A DNA stretch of 64,000 bases. It comes from Aquitalea sp. LB_tupeE (GTDB lineage: Bacteria > Pseudomonadota > Gammaproteobacteria > Burkholderiales > Chromobacteriaceae). Both the position numbers and the translations under genes were made by a program. Shown here piece by piece: positions 29,448 through 37,759 of this stretch. Location of the stretch: contig NZ_JACAXB010000013.1 of assembly GCF_013391415.1 (NCBI RefSeq), positions 248,001 to 312,000 on the forward strand, read 5' to 3'. Below the pieces are notes generated by a model. The model was not told the origin of the DNA and did not search any database. It worked only from the letters and a program-made list of their open reading frames with translations. Numbering within the stretch: the first letter of the stretch is position 1; every line of letters starts with the position of its first letter.

Positions 29448-30602
29448 CTATGACTGTATTGCTGACACCACGCAGTCCAGCAAGCCCTCCAGCTGTTCCG
29501 GCGTGTGGGCTGCGGACAAGGTCATGCGCAAACGGGCCGTTCCCTCGGGAACAGTAGGCGGCCGTATCGCCGGCACCCAGTACCCACGCGCTTTCAATTG
29601 TGCAGCCAGCAACATTGCCTGCTCGTTCCTGCCTATGATAATCGGCTGTATCGGCGTACGGGATGACATCAGCTGAAAATTTACATCAGCCAACCTTTCC
29701 CTGACCCTGCTGACGTGTTGCTGCAGGCACTCCCTGCGCCACGGTTCGCTGGCAATCAGCTGCAAGCTGGCCAGTACGGCGGCAGCCAGTGCAGGGGGTT
29801 GTGCGGTGGTATAGATGTAGGTACGGGCACTGTTCACCAGCCATTGCACCAGCTGGGCGCTGCCAGCCACGAAGGCACCGGCCACCCCAGCTGCCTTGCC
29901 CAGGGTTGCCATGTAGATCAGCCGCTCACCACCCACCTCTTGTTCCGCCGCCGAGCCATGTCCATTGCCAAGCACACCAAACCCGTGCGCATCATCGATA
30001 TAAAGCCAGGCGTCGTATTTATCGGCCAGTTCCAGCAGTTTCTTTAACGGTGCTTCATCACCATCCATGCTGTACACCGCATCCACCGCAATCAGCCGGG
30101 TCCGTGCCGGCGTAGTAGCCAGTAGTTCTTCCAGATGCTGCACATCGTTATGGCGGAAACGGCGGAAGCTGGCGCGCGATAACAAGCAGGCATCATTCAA
30201 TGACGCATGATTGAGTTTGTCGGCAAAAACGGCGTCGCCTCGCCCGACCAGACTGGTAATCACCGCCTGATTGGCCGCATAGCCCGAACTGAACATCAAG
30301 GCGGCCTCGCTACCGCAAAAATCGGCCAGGGCCTGCTCCGCCTGTTCGTGAATGGCAAAATGTCCGGCCACCAGATGCGAGGCACCGCCACCTACACCCC
30401 ATTGCTGCAATGCAGCCCGGGTGGCTTCGATCAAGGCCGGGTGATTGGCCAGGCCCAGGTAGTCGTTACTGGCAAATGCGATGTAACTTTTACCATCAAT
30501 CACCACCTGACTGGACTGCGGTGTTTCCAGCAAATGACGCTGTCGCAAACGGTGCTGTTGCTGCAATTGCAGCAAGGCTGCGGAGAGGTCTTGGGCGCGC
30601 AT
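29448..30602 (-). CDS. bioF: 8-amino-7-oxononanoate synthase
   Basis: BioF is the PLP-dependent enzyme that condenses pimeloyl-ACP with alanine. The 384-aa product has ASNDYLGLANHP, GSGAS-equivalent GGGASHLVAGH, the HASLNDAC and DDAHGFGVLG segments, and the PLP lysine in ATLGKAAGVAG. The ATG at 30602 (MRAQDLSAAL) follows a GGAAAG ribosome-binding site. A TTG 24 bp upstream is less likely. An 8-bp hairpin (29437-29457) overlaps its stop codon. It follows bioB across a gap holding a 15-bp perfect inverted repeat. Confidence 0.95.
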   Translation of the reverse strand: MRAQDLSAALLQLQQQHRLRQRHLLETPQSSQVVIDGKSYIAFASNDYLGLANHPALIEATRAALQQWGVGGGASHLVAGHFAIHEQAEQALADFCGSEAALMFSSGYAANQAVITSLVGRGDAVFADKLNHASLNDACLLSRASFRRFRHNDVQHLEELLATTPARTRLIAVDAVYSMDGDEAPLKKLLELADKYDAWLYIDDAHGFGVLGNGHGSAAEQEVGGERLIYMATLGKAAGVAGAFVAGSAQLVQWLVNSARTYIYTTAQPPALAAAVLASLQLIASEPWRRECLQQHVSRVRERLADVNFQLMSSRTPIQPIIIGRNEQAMLLAAQLKARGYWVPAIRPPTVPEGTARLRMTLSAAHTPEQLEGLLDCVVSAIQS

Positions 30603-30627
30603 GAGGCTTTCCGGAAAAAAACGCAAA

Positions 30628-30687
30628 AATCGGCCGGATTTTCACAAAAGTATTCCTTATATATACATTGTAAAAATCCGGCCGATT
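30628..30687 (-). promoter_or_regulatory. 15-bp perfect inverted repeat in the bioB-bioF gap
   Basis: AATCGGCCGGATTTT (30628-30642) is exactly complementary to 30673-30687. On the minus strand the second arm is followed by TTTGCG and then seven T, so the structure could terminate or attenuate transcription before bioF. The 30-nt loop contains TATATATAAG, which could be a -10 for bioF. Attenuator versus terminator-plus-promoter cannot be decided from sequence. Confidence 0.6.
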
Positions 30688-30710
30688 CGGCGGGCAAAAC
30701 ACAGGTCAAA

Positions 30711-31694
30711 TTACAGCGGCGACAGGTCCAGTTTTTCCATCAGCACACGGTCGGCATCGACATCCGGATTTCCCGTCGTCAGCAGTTTGTCACCGTAGAA
30801 AATCGAGTTGGCACCAGCCAGGAAGCATAGCGCCTGCATGGCCTCCGGCATCTCGCGCCGACCGGCAGACAAACGCACATAACTTTTCGGCATGGTAATG
30901 CGGGTGACGGCGATGGTACGCACAAATTCTGTCCAGTCCAGCGGGTCCGCCCCTTCCAGCGGCGTACCACCCACTTTCACCAGATTATTGATGGGAACCG
31001 ACTCCGGCTGCGGCTCCAGATTGGCCAGTTGGGCAATCAGCCCGGCACGGTCCGCACGGGTTTCATTCATGCCGACAATGCCACCACAGCACACCGACAA
31101 ACCGGCACCGCGCACCTTGCCCAGGGTGTCCAACCGGTCTTCATACTCACGGGTATGAATGATGTCACCGTACTTTTCCGGTGCGGTATCCAGATTATGG
31201 TTGTAGTAATCCAGACCGGCCTGTTTCAGCTTTTCTGCCTGGCCATCTTTCAGCAAACCAAAGGTGGCACAGGTCTCCAGTCCCAGCGACTTCACTTCGC
31301 TGACCATGCGCAGGGTCTGTTCCAGATCGGCATCCTTCGGGCCACGCCAGGCGGCACCCATGCAGAAGCGACCGGCACCATTGGCCTTGGCGGTACGCGC
31401 AGCCTCAATCACCTCGTCCACCGTCATCATCGGCTGGTTTTCCACCGGCGTATCGTGATGTACCGATTGCGGGCAATAGCCGCAATCCTCCGGACAGCCG
31501 CCGGTCTTGATGGAAATCAGCGTCGACAGCTGTACCTTGGTCGGATCAAAAAACTGGCGATGAATCTCCGCCGCACGGAAAACCAACTCCATGAAGGGCA
31601 GCGCCAGCAGAGCTTCGATTTCTGCTACCGACCAGACATTGCTTTCTGGATGCGGTGTTGCCGGACGGGAAAACTGAATGGTTTGCGTGGTCAT
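30711..31694 (-). CDS. bioB: Biotin synthase
   Basis: BioB is the radical SAM enzyme that inserts sulfur into dethiobiotin. The 327-aa product has the radical SAM cluster motif CPEDCGYC (about residues 69-76), the CMGAAWRGP segment, and [19 protein letters not shown] and [12 protein letters not shown]. The C-terminal [13 protein letters not shown] is also standard. It is the first gene of the minus-strand biotin group and diverges from comF. No bioA or bioD was found in this window. Confidence 0.97.
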   Translation of the reverse strand: MTTQTIQFSRPATPHPESNVWSVAEIEALLALPFMELVFRAAEIHRQFFDPTKVQLSTLISIKTGGCPEDCGYCPQSVHHDTPVENQPMMTVDEVIEAARTAKANGAGRFCMGAAWRGPKDADLEQTLRMVSEVKSLGLETCATFGLLKDGQAEKLKQAGLDYYNHNLDTAPEKYGDIIHTREYEDRLDTLGKVRGAGLSVCCGGIVGMNETRADRAGLIAQLANLEPQPESVPINNLVKVGGTPLEGADPLDWTEFVRTIAVTRITMPKSYVRLSAGRREMPEAMQALCFLAGANSIFYGDKLLTTGNPDVDADRVLMEKLDLSPL

Positions 31695-31721
31695 GATGCG
31701 CTTTCATTGCAACAAAAATGC

Positions 31722-31750
31722 CAATTGTATTTATTGCCAAATTACAACTG
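31722..31750 (-). promoter_or_regulatory. Imperfect palindrome upstream of bioB (candidate operator)
   Basis: CAATTGTATTTA and AAATTACAACTG (31722-31733 and 31739-31750) form an inverted repeat matching at 9 of 12 positions, with a TTGTA/TACAA core. TACAAT on the minus strand lies inside it, 30-odd bp before bioB, and could be its -10. The proteobacterial BirA operator has TTGTAAACC-like arms about 15 bp apart, so spacing here does not fit a classic BirA site. Confidence 0.4.
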
Positions 31751-31822
31751 AACAAATGGATAATTTAAGAAAAAAACGGCATGGCTGAGAGTGTCTGGCC
31801 GCAGTCTTGCAGAGGGCTTCCC

Positions 31823-32533
31823 ATGCTGTCAAATATCAAAAGAATATTTATTGACAATTGCTCAATATTTAATCAGCACTGTCTGTTGTGTAATCGCCGA
31901 AACTGTCATGCCGGGCTGTGTAATGGCTGTAAAGCCAGCTTGCCTGCCTTGCCGCCCATGTACTGCCCCATTTGCGCAGAGCCAGCATTGACGCGGGATA
32001 TTTGCGGCTTTTGCCTGCGCCACCCACCCGCTTTTGACGCCATACACACTCCATACCTGTTTGGCTACCCCCTGAATGCAATTATTTATGCAGTGAAGTA
32101 TGGAAAACGGCTGGAAATGACTGGCGTACTGGCCGCGCTGATGGCCGAATTTGCCCAAAAACACCCGTTTTCAAGCGACATCGTCATCCCCGTTCCCTTG
32201 TCAAAAGAAAGACTTGCAGAACGCGGCTTCAACCAGAGCATTCCACTGGCCCAGGCAATCGCTGCTACAATGCAAAGCCGTTTTTCCACCACACTGTGTT
32301 GGCGAAAACGCAACACTGTGCCGCAAGCCTCTCTTGGCCGTGCCGAAAGAAGCCGAAATGTCCGTCATGCATTTGGCGTAAAACAACGCATTGACGGGCT
32401 TTCCGTCGCTATTGTCGACGATGTGGCCACGAGTGGAGCGACCCTGTCTGCCCTAGCTGAAATACTCAAAAAACAGGGGGCAAAACGGGTCGATGCGTGG
32501 GTGCTCTGCAGGGCATCTTTCCCAAAAACTTGA
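31823..32533 (+). CDS. ComF-family phosphoribosyltransferase-like protein (GntX/ComFC type)
   Basis: ComF proteins are linked to DNA uptake and transformation. The product has an N-terminal zinc-ribbon-like set (CLLCNRRNCHAGLCNGC and CPICAEPALTRDICGFC) and a C-terminal phosphoribosyltransferase domain with IVDDVATSGATLS as the PRPP loop. I place the start at the ATG at 31823 (MLSNIKRIF), which has an AGAGGG ribosome-binding site, giving 236 aa. An ATG at 31781 would add 14 residues. It is divergent from bioB. Confidence 0.9.
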   Translation: MLSNIKRIFIDNCSIFNQHCLLCNRRNCHAGLCNGCKASLPALPPMYCPICAEPALTRDICGFCLRHPPAFDAIHTPYLFGYPLNAIIYAVKYGKRLEMTGVLAALMAEFAQKHPFSSDIVIPVPLSKERLAERGFNQSIPLAQAIAATMQSRFSTTLCWRKRNTVPQASLGRAERSRNVRHAFGVKQRIDGLSVAIVDDVATSGATLSALAEILKKQGAKRVDAWVLCRASFPKT

Positions 32534-32573
32534 CCAAGATTTTGATTCTTTGGAACAATCCAGCCAGCCAACG

Positions 32574-33038
32574 ATGTTCACCGTTGTTCTTTTTCAGCCG
32601 GAAATCCCGCCCAATACGGGCAATGTGATTCGTTTATGTGCCAACACCGGCTGTGAACTGCATCTGGTCAAACCCATGGGTTTTCCCATGGAGGATGCCA
32701 AGTTGCGACGCGCGGGGCTCGACTACCACGAATATGCCCGTGTCGTTGTCCATGAAAACTGGGCTGCCTGCCAGCAGGCCCTGCAAGGACGGCGGATTTT
32801 CGCTGCAACAACCAAGGGCGCGACGCGCCACGACCAGATTAATTTCCAACCTGGGGACGTTTTGCTGTTCGGTCCCGAATCCCGCGGCTTGCCGCCAGAA
32901 GTGCTGGAGGATTTTCCCTCCACACAGAGGATTCGTTTGCCCATGCGTCCCGAATCGAGAAGCCTCAACCTTTCCAATGCCGTTGCGATCACGGTATTCG
33001 AAGCGTGGCGGCAGCTGGATTTTGCAGGAGGGAGCTGA
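32574..33038 (+). CDS. trmL: tRNA (cytidine(34)-2'-O)-methyltransferase
   Basis: TrmL is a SPOUT-class enzyme that 2'-O-methylates the wobble base of certain leucine tRNAs. The 154-aa product has the SPOUT knot motifs PEIPPNTGNVIRLCANTG, LLFGPESRGLP and RPESRSLNLSNAVAITVFEAWRQ (split across the C-terminal third). The ATG at 32574 gives the standard length. It follows comF by 40 bp and is probably co-transcribed. Confidence 0.94.
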   Translation: MFTVVLFQPEIPPNTGNVIRLCANTGCELHLVKPMGFPMEDAKLRRAGLDYHEYARVVVHENWAACQQALQGRRIFAATTKGATRHDQINFQPGDVLLFGPESRGLPPEVLEDFPSTQRIRLPMRPESRSLNLSNAVAITVFEAWRQLDFAGGS

Positions 33039-33238
33039 CAGTTCACAGGCCGGCCAACACTAACGGGCCAGCAAGAAATGTTGATGCCTGAAGTGAAACG
33101 GATGGCATGCCGGACCTGGAGCCAGTCATGGCACAGGCCGCAGGCAGCCAGCCCACCGTCGCGAAGGCAGGGGAGTGCACCCGCAAGGGATATATCCGCC
33201 GACGTTTTTTGATGTGCCCAACAGCATAAGGGAGGTCT

Positions 33239-34102
33239 ATGCAATCAGTACTCCGATGGCTGTGGCTTGTTTTTGTCAGTCTCGTACTTGTGGCTTGCTC
33301 CACCGTGAAGACGGCCAGCGCCACCAACCAGTCGGCCAAGCCGACCAATAAGCCCACCGTAGCCAACAACAAGGGCGGCGCCTATTTTCAGAAAGATGGC
33401 CCCGCCGACCATATCCCGGTCAACCTGAATCTGGTGCCGGATGCAGTACCCCAGACGGAACCGCTGATCAAGTCAGCCAACCAGCCCTACACGGCAATGG
33501 GCATGAGTTTCCGCCCGGACACCAGTGAAAAGCCGTTCAAGGCCACCGGCCTGGCTTCCTGGTACGGCAAGCAGTTTCATGGTCGTAAAACCACCTCTGG
33601 TGAAAAATACGATATGTTTGCCATGACAGCAGCACATCCGACTTTGCCAATTCCCAGCTACGTGCGGGTGACCAATGCGGCCAATGGCAAGTCGGTGATC
33701 GTGCGTATCAATGATCGCGGTCCTTTTCACCGCAACCGAGCAATGGACCTGTCCTATGCCGCTGCCTACAAGCTGGGCTTCGTCAAACAGGGTAGCGCCC
33801 GGGTGAGTATCGAGCGGGTGTGGCCGGTAGCCGGTGGCGAGGCGGTTGCCAGCAACAGCCCGGATATCCATCAGGAAGACAACCCGAAATACTTGCAGCT
33901 GGGCTCTTTCAACAAGCTGGCCAATGCCGAGGCACTGTTGAAGAAAATGCTGGATGAAATGGACGACCGTTACGACGGCAAGCTGGGCATCATCAACCAG
34001 CAGGGTAACTACAAGGTACGCCTAGGTCCGTTCACTTCCGATGCAGCCGTACGCAGTGCTGCCGAAAGCCTGAAAGTGGCCAATGTGGTGATGAACAACT
34101 GA
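33239..34102 (+). CDS. rlpA: RlpA-family septal ring lytic transglycosylase lipoprotein
   Basis: RlpA proteins cleave stem-peptide-free glycans in the septum. The 287-aa product has a lipobox LVAC with Cys20 followed by Ser, which favours outer-membrane sorting. A double-psi beta-barrel domain lies at about residues 100-190: ASWYGKQFHGRKTTSGE, then TAAHPTLPIPS, then VRINDRGPFH with the catalytic Asp/His set. A C-terminal SPOR domain (about 215-287, YLQLGSFNKLANAEALL) should bind denuded peptidoglycan. A GGGAGG ribosome-binding site precedes the ATG. Confidence 0.93.
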   Translation: MQSVLRWLWLVFVSLVLVACSTVKTASATNQSAKPTNKPTVANNKGGAYFQKDGPADHIPVNLNLVPDAVPQTEPLIKSANQPYTAMGMSFRPDTSEKPFKATGLASWYGKQFHGRKTTSGEKYDMFAMTAAHPTLPIPSYVRVTNAANGKSVIVRINDRGPFHRNRAMDLSYAAAYKLGFVKQGSARVSIERVWPVAGGEAVASNSPDIHQEDNPKYLQLGSFNKLANAEALLKKMLDEMDDRYDGKLGIINQQGNYKVRLGPFTSDAAVRSAAESLKVANVVMNN

Positions 34103-34146
34103 CCCTGACCGGGCAGACCATTCCGGTGCCATGGCAGTTGGCAAAA

Positions 34147-34177
34147 CAAAAGCGAGAGCATTTGCTCTCGCTTTTTT
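34147..34177 (+). terminator. Rho-independent terminator after rlpA
   Basis: Perfect 10-bp stem AGCGAGAGCA/TGCTCTCGCT (34151-34160 and 34163-34172) with a 2-nt loop and a T-run. The upstream A-rich side could let it work in both directions. Confidence 0.93.
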
Positions 34178-34204
34178 CATGTCTCTTGCATCAAACGGCA
34201 GGCA

Positions 34205-34234
34205 ATAAAAAACCCGGCGCACATTGCGCCGGGG
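34205..34234 (-). terminator. Rho-independent terminator after engB
   Basis: On the minus strand a 9-bp stem CCCGGCGCA/TGCGCCGGG with a 3-nt loop is followed by six T. It lies about 100 bp beyond the engB stop, leaving a long structured 3' UTR. Confidence 0.9.
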
Positions 34235-34260
34235 TAAAGGCCTTAATTGTCAGCGTAAGG

Positions 34261-34314
34261 CTCCCGCTCAGGGAGGCAAGCGGGAGGTGCCGGAGCACCT
34301 GCACGGTTAGGTGC
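34261..34314 (-). other. Mutually exclusive hairpins in the engB 3' region
   Basis: An 8-bp hairpin (34261-34268 with 34279-34286) is followed by three alternating arms: AGGTGC (34285-34290), GCACCT (34295-34300) and AGGTGC (34309-34314). The middle arm can pair with either neighbour, giving two competing 6-bp hairpins. This precedes the engB terminator on the minus strand. A regulatory 3' UTR or a processed small RNA is possible, but no family was recognised. Confidence 0.45.
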
Positions 34315-34335
34315 CTTCCCGCCGACAAAGTTCCG

Positions 34336-34959
34336 TCATTCGCTATCGGGCAGCGAATCCTGTTCTTTCAGTACAGCATCGAACCAGGCTTCCACCACTT
34401 GCTCCACCTGCTCTACCCCGGTTTTCTTGAGGCTGGAAAACAACTGGATCGATACCGCGGGGTAATCGGCCAGCTCGCGCCTGACCATGGTCAAGGTCTT
34501 TTGCTGGTCGCTGCGAGATAATTTGTCGGATTTGGACAGCAGGATATGCACCGGGCGACCGGTATCACGGAAGAAAGCCAGCATTTTGCGATCCAGTTCC
34601 AGCAACGGACGTCGCGAATCCATGATCAGGATCAGCCCGACCAGGCTGTCACGGGTTTGCAGGTAACGGCCCAGCAGCTGTACCCAGTGGGCGCGTACCG
34701 CCTCCGGTACTTCCGCATAGCCGTAACCGGGCAAGTCCACCATGAAGCGTTCGTGGCCCAGGTCGAAGAAGTTGATGTGCTGGGTACGGCCGGGTGTCTT
34801 GGAGACATACGCCAGCCGGGTCCGGTTGGCCAGCGTATTGATGGCGCTGGACTTGCCTGCATTGGACCGACCCACGAAGGCGACCTCGGCCCGGGTGGGC
34901 GGCAGGTCCTTCAAATGGTTGACGGTGGTATAAAAAGTGGCGCTTTTAAAAATCGACAT
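34336..34959 (-). CDS. engB: Ribosome biogenesis GTP-binding protein EngB (YsxC/YihA)
   Basis: EngB is an essential small GTPase for large ribosomal subunit assembly. The 207-aa product has G1 GRSNAGKSS, the switch [12 protein letters not shown]3 [11 protein letters not shown]4 LSKSDKLSR and the G5 region near the C-terminus. It is divergent from the cytochrome c4 gene. The 3' side carries an unusual structured region and a terminator. Confidence 0.96.
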   Translation of the reverse strand: MSIFKSATFYTTVNHLKDLPPTRAEVAFVGRSNAGKSSAINTLANRTRLAYVSKTPGRTQHINFFDLGHERFMVDLPGYGYAEVPEAVRAHWVQLLGRYLQTRDSLVGLILIMDSRRPLLELDRKMLAFFRDTGRPVHILLSKSDKLSRSDQQKTLTMVRRELADYPAVSIQLFSSLKKTGVEQVEQVVEAWFDAVLKEQDSLPDSE

Positions 34960-35049
34960 AGTAGTAAGGTTGATTTCAGTTGGTATAGAATAACAGGTTT
35001 GAAATTGCCACTTTTACAGATATTTAAGAATTCCTCACAAGGAGCGATC

Positions 35050-35661
35050 ATGAAACGGATGATGCTGTTGGCTGTAGCTGCGGCAACCCTGGCTGGAAGT
35101 GCATGGGCAGAAGGCATTGCCAAGGGAGACCCGGTAAAGGGCAAGCAGATCGTTGACACGGTTTGTGCCGCCTGTCACGGTGCTGATGGCAACAGCGTAG
35201 CGTCGGCAAACCCGACCTTGGCCGGCCAGCATGAGGTGTATATCTACAACCAGCTGCAAGCCTTCAAGAAGGGTGAGCGTAAAAATCCGATCATGCTGGG
35301 CATGGCCTCTGCACTGTCCGATGCTGACATGCGCAATGTCGCTTCCTACTTCAGCCAGCAAAAGCCCAAGGCCCGCGAGGCGGCCAACAAAGAGCTGATG
35401 CCGCTGGGTGCCAAGATCTACCGTGTGGGCAACCCTGTCACCCACGTCCCTGCCTGTATGGCCTGCCACGGCCCGGCCGGCAAGGGTATTCCGGACCAGT
35501 TCCCGCGTGTTGGCAGCCAGCATGCAGCCTACGTTGCCAAGCAACTGGCTGACTTCAAGGCCGGCACCGATCGCAAGAACGTCACCATGTCCGAAGTCGC
35601 TTCCCGCATGACTGATGCCGAAATGAAGGCTGTGGCCGAATACATTTCGGGTCTGCGCTAA
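35050..35661 (+). CDS. Diheme cytochrome c4
   Basis: Cytochrome c4 is a periplasmic or membrane-attached electron carrier between the bc1 complex and cbb3-type oxidases. The 203-aa product has a signal peptide ending ...AGSAWA and two c-type haem sites, CAACH near residue 38 and CMACH near residue 136. Methionine ligands are plausible in the GMASAL and VTMSEVASRM segments. An AAGGAG ribosome-binding site precedes the ATG at 35050. It is followed by resB-ccsB, which attach haem to such proteins. Confidence 0.94.
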   Translation: MKRMMLLAVAAATLAGSAWAEGIAKGDPVKGKQIVDTVCAACHGADGNSVASANPTLAGQHEVYIYNQLQAFKKGERKNPIMLGMASALSDADMRNVASYFSQQKPKAREAANKELMPLGAKIYRVGNPVTHVPACMACHGPAGKGIPDQFPRVGSQHAAYVAKQLADFKAGTDRKNVTMSEVASRMTDAEMKAVAEYISGLR

Positions 35662-35692
35662 TCGCAACTTTTGCGGATAGCCTTGTTCAAAA

Positions 35693-35719
35693 GGGAAGCC
35701 TTAACCGGCTTCCCTTTTT
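35693..35719 (+). terminator. Rho-independent terminator after cytochrome c4
   Basis: Perfect 8-bp stem GGGAAGCC/GGCTTCCC (35693-35700 and 35707-35714) with a 6-nt loop and five T. It ends only 15 bp before the resB start codon. Confidence 0.9.
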
Positions 35720-35734
35720 GTGTTCGGCACCAAG

Positions 35735-37759
35735 ATGACAAAAAACTCCCGCCACTCCGCTGTATACAAGCTGTACGAACTGTTCAGTTCCATGCGCTTT
35801 GCCATTGGTCTGCTGACCATTCTGGCCATTGCCTCGATCATCGGTACCGTACTGAAGCAGAATGAGCCCTACCCCAACTATGCCTTTGAATTCGGCCAGT
35901 ACTGGTTTGCCGTGTTCGAGCAGCTGGGGCTGTACGATGTTTACCATTCCGGCTGGTTCCTGACCATCCTGGCTTTTCTGGTGCTGTCCACCACCTTGTG
36001 CATCGTGCGCAACGGTCCGGGCTTCATCAAGGACATGAAGGCCTACCGCGAGAAAGCCACGGACAACTCCCTGGCGGCCATGAAACACAGTGTCGTGTTC
36101 GATGGCACGGCAGCAGACCCGGAAACGCTGCGTGCCTACCTGCGTGGCCAGGGTTGGCGGTGGCGTGAACACCAGCGTGCAGACGGCAGCCTGGTGCTGG
36201 CGGCCAAAAAGGGCGCTGCCAGCAAGCTGGGTTACTTTTTTGCCCATATTGCACTGGTCGTCATCTGCATTGGCGGGCTGATGGATGGCAACCTGCCGCT
36301 GAAACTGGCGGAAATGGTGGGCAGCGTGGTGCCGGAAACCCGTGATATTCCGCAAAGCCAGATTCCGCCCCAAAGCCGCTTGTCCACTTCCAACCTGTCC
36401 TTCCGCGGCAATGTCACAGTGGCAGAGGGCAAAAGCGCCGATGTGGTGTTCCTGAACTCCGGCAACGGCTATCTGGTGCAGGACCTTCCCTTTACCGTGA
36501 CGCTGAAGAAGTTCTATGTCGATTACTACAGCAACGGCATGCCCAAGCTGTTTGCCAGCGACATTGCCGTCACCGACAAGGCCAGCGGCAAGGTGACCGA
36601 AGCCCAGGTGAAGGTGAATCACCCGCTGATCGTGGATGGCGTGGCCATCTACCAGGCCAGCTTTGGCGACGGTGGCTCGCCGCTGACCTTCAAGGCATGG
36701 AATCTGGACCAGCCGCAAATGCAGCCGGTACCCATCAACGGGGTATCGATGGCCGCCCAGCCGCTGCGCGCCAATGGCAAGGATTACAACCTGGAGTTTG
36801 GCGATCTGCGCGTGTTCAACATCGAGAACATGGGCAACAAGAATGCCGATACCAGTGACAAGAGCCTGAGCGAGCGCATGCAGGATGCCCGCGAGGTAAA
36901 GCACGACAAGCAACTGAAGAACATCGGCCCGTCCGTCACCTTCAAGCTGCGAGACAAACAGGGCCAGGCGATGGAATTCCATCATTACATGGCCCCCATC
37001 CAGCAAGATGGCGTCAGCTATCTGGTGGCCGGTGTGCGCAGCAAGGTGTCGGAACCCTTCCAGTACTTGCGCCTGCCGCTGGACGAGCAACTGTCACTGG
37101 ACAGCTTCATGCGCCTGCGCGCCACATTCATGAACCCGGCCTTGTATGACGAAATTGCCAAGCGCACCACGGCCAAGGCCATGCAGGGTTCGGCCATCAG
37201 CCCGGCCATGCAGCAACAGTTTGCCAATAGCGTGAAGTGGATTCTGGGCCGTTTTGCCCAGGGTGGCTTTGTGGCGCTGGAGCAGTTCCTGGACGAAAAA
37301 GTCCCGCAGGACAAACGCCAGGCTGTGGCACAGACTTACGTGAAAATCCTGCAAGGCGCGGTGGTGGACGTGATGGATGTGGCCGATGCCAAGGCCGGCC
37401 TCAAGCCGGTGACCATGGACGGCAAGCGCTACCGCTTCCTGCTGGACAGCCTGGTGGGCATCAGTGCACTGCACGATTACAACGCCCCGGTATTCCTGCA
37501 ACTGCAAGGCTTCAACCAGGTACAGGCCTCCGGCCTGCAACTGACCCGCTCGCCCGGCAAGAACCTGGTGTATCTTGGCTCGCTGATGCTGGTGATCGGC
37601 ATCGTGCTGATGTTCTATATTCGGGAAATCCGGCTGTGGATCTGCTGCATGCCCGGCAGCGTGCGGCTGGCCATGAGCTCCAACCGTCACAACCGTGACC
37701 TGGATGCAGATTTCCGCCGTCATGGTGAAGCAATTCAACAGTTAGTACGAGGTAAGTGA
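35735..37759 (+). CDS. resB: Cytochrome c biogenesis protein ResB (CcsB1-type)
   Basis: ResB works with ResC/CcsA in System II to move and ligate haem to apocytochromes on the periplasmic side. The product (674 aa from ATG 35735, MTKNSRHSAVYKLYELF) has early transmembrane helices with RFAIGLLTILAIASIIGT and GWFLTILAFLVLSTTLC. A large periplasmic domain follows, then a final helix near LMLVIGIVLMFYIREIRLW. A GTG at 35720 is an alternative start that abuts the terminator of the preceding gene. ccsB starts at the last base of its stop codon. Confidence 0.93.
   Translation: MTKNSRHSAVYKLYELFSSMRFAIGLLTILAIASIIGTVLKQNEPYPNYAFEFGQYWFAVFEQLGLYDVYHSGWFLTILAFLVLSTTLCIVRNGPGFIKDMKAYREKATDNSLAAMKHSVVFDGTAADPETLRAYLRGQGWRWREHQRADGSLVLAAKKGAASKLGYFFAHIALVVICIGGLMDGNLPLKLAEMVGSVVPETRDIPQSQIPPQSRLSTSNLSFRGNVTVAEGKSADVVFLNSGNGYLVQDLPFTVTLKKFYVDYYSNGMPKLFASDIAVTDKASGKVTEAQVKVNHPLIVDGVAIYQASFGDGGSPLTFKAWNLDQPQMQPVPINGVSMAAQPLRANGKDYNLEFGDLRVFNIENMGNKNADTSDKSLSERMQDAREVKHDKQLKNIGPSVTFKLRDKQGQAMEFHHYMAPIQQDGVSYLVAGVRSKVSEPFQYLRLPLDEQLSLDSFMRLRATFMNPALYDEIAKRTTAKAMQGSAISPAMQQQFANSVKWILGRFAQGGFVALEQFLDEKVPQDKRQAVAQTYVKILQGAVVDVMDVADAKAGLKPVTMDGKRYRFLLDSLVGISALHDYNAPVFLQLQGFNQVQASGLQLTRSPGKNLVYLGSLMLVIGIVLMFYIREIRLWICCMPGSVRLAMSSNRHNRDLDADFRRHGEAIQQLVRGK

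Noticed and set aside
31722-31750. A classic BirA operator upstream of bioB.
   Set aside because: Arms begin TTGTA as in BirA sites, but the separation is about 5 bp between 9-bp arms instead of about 15, and the CC/GG inner bases are missing.
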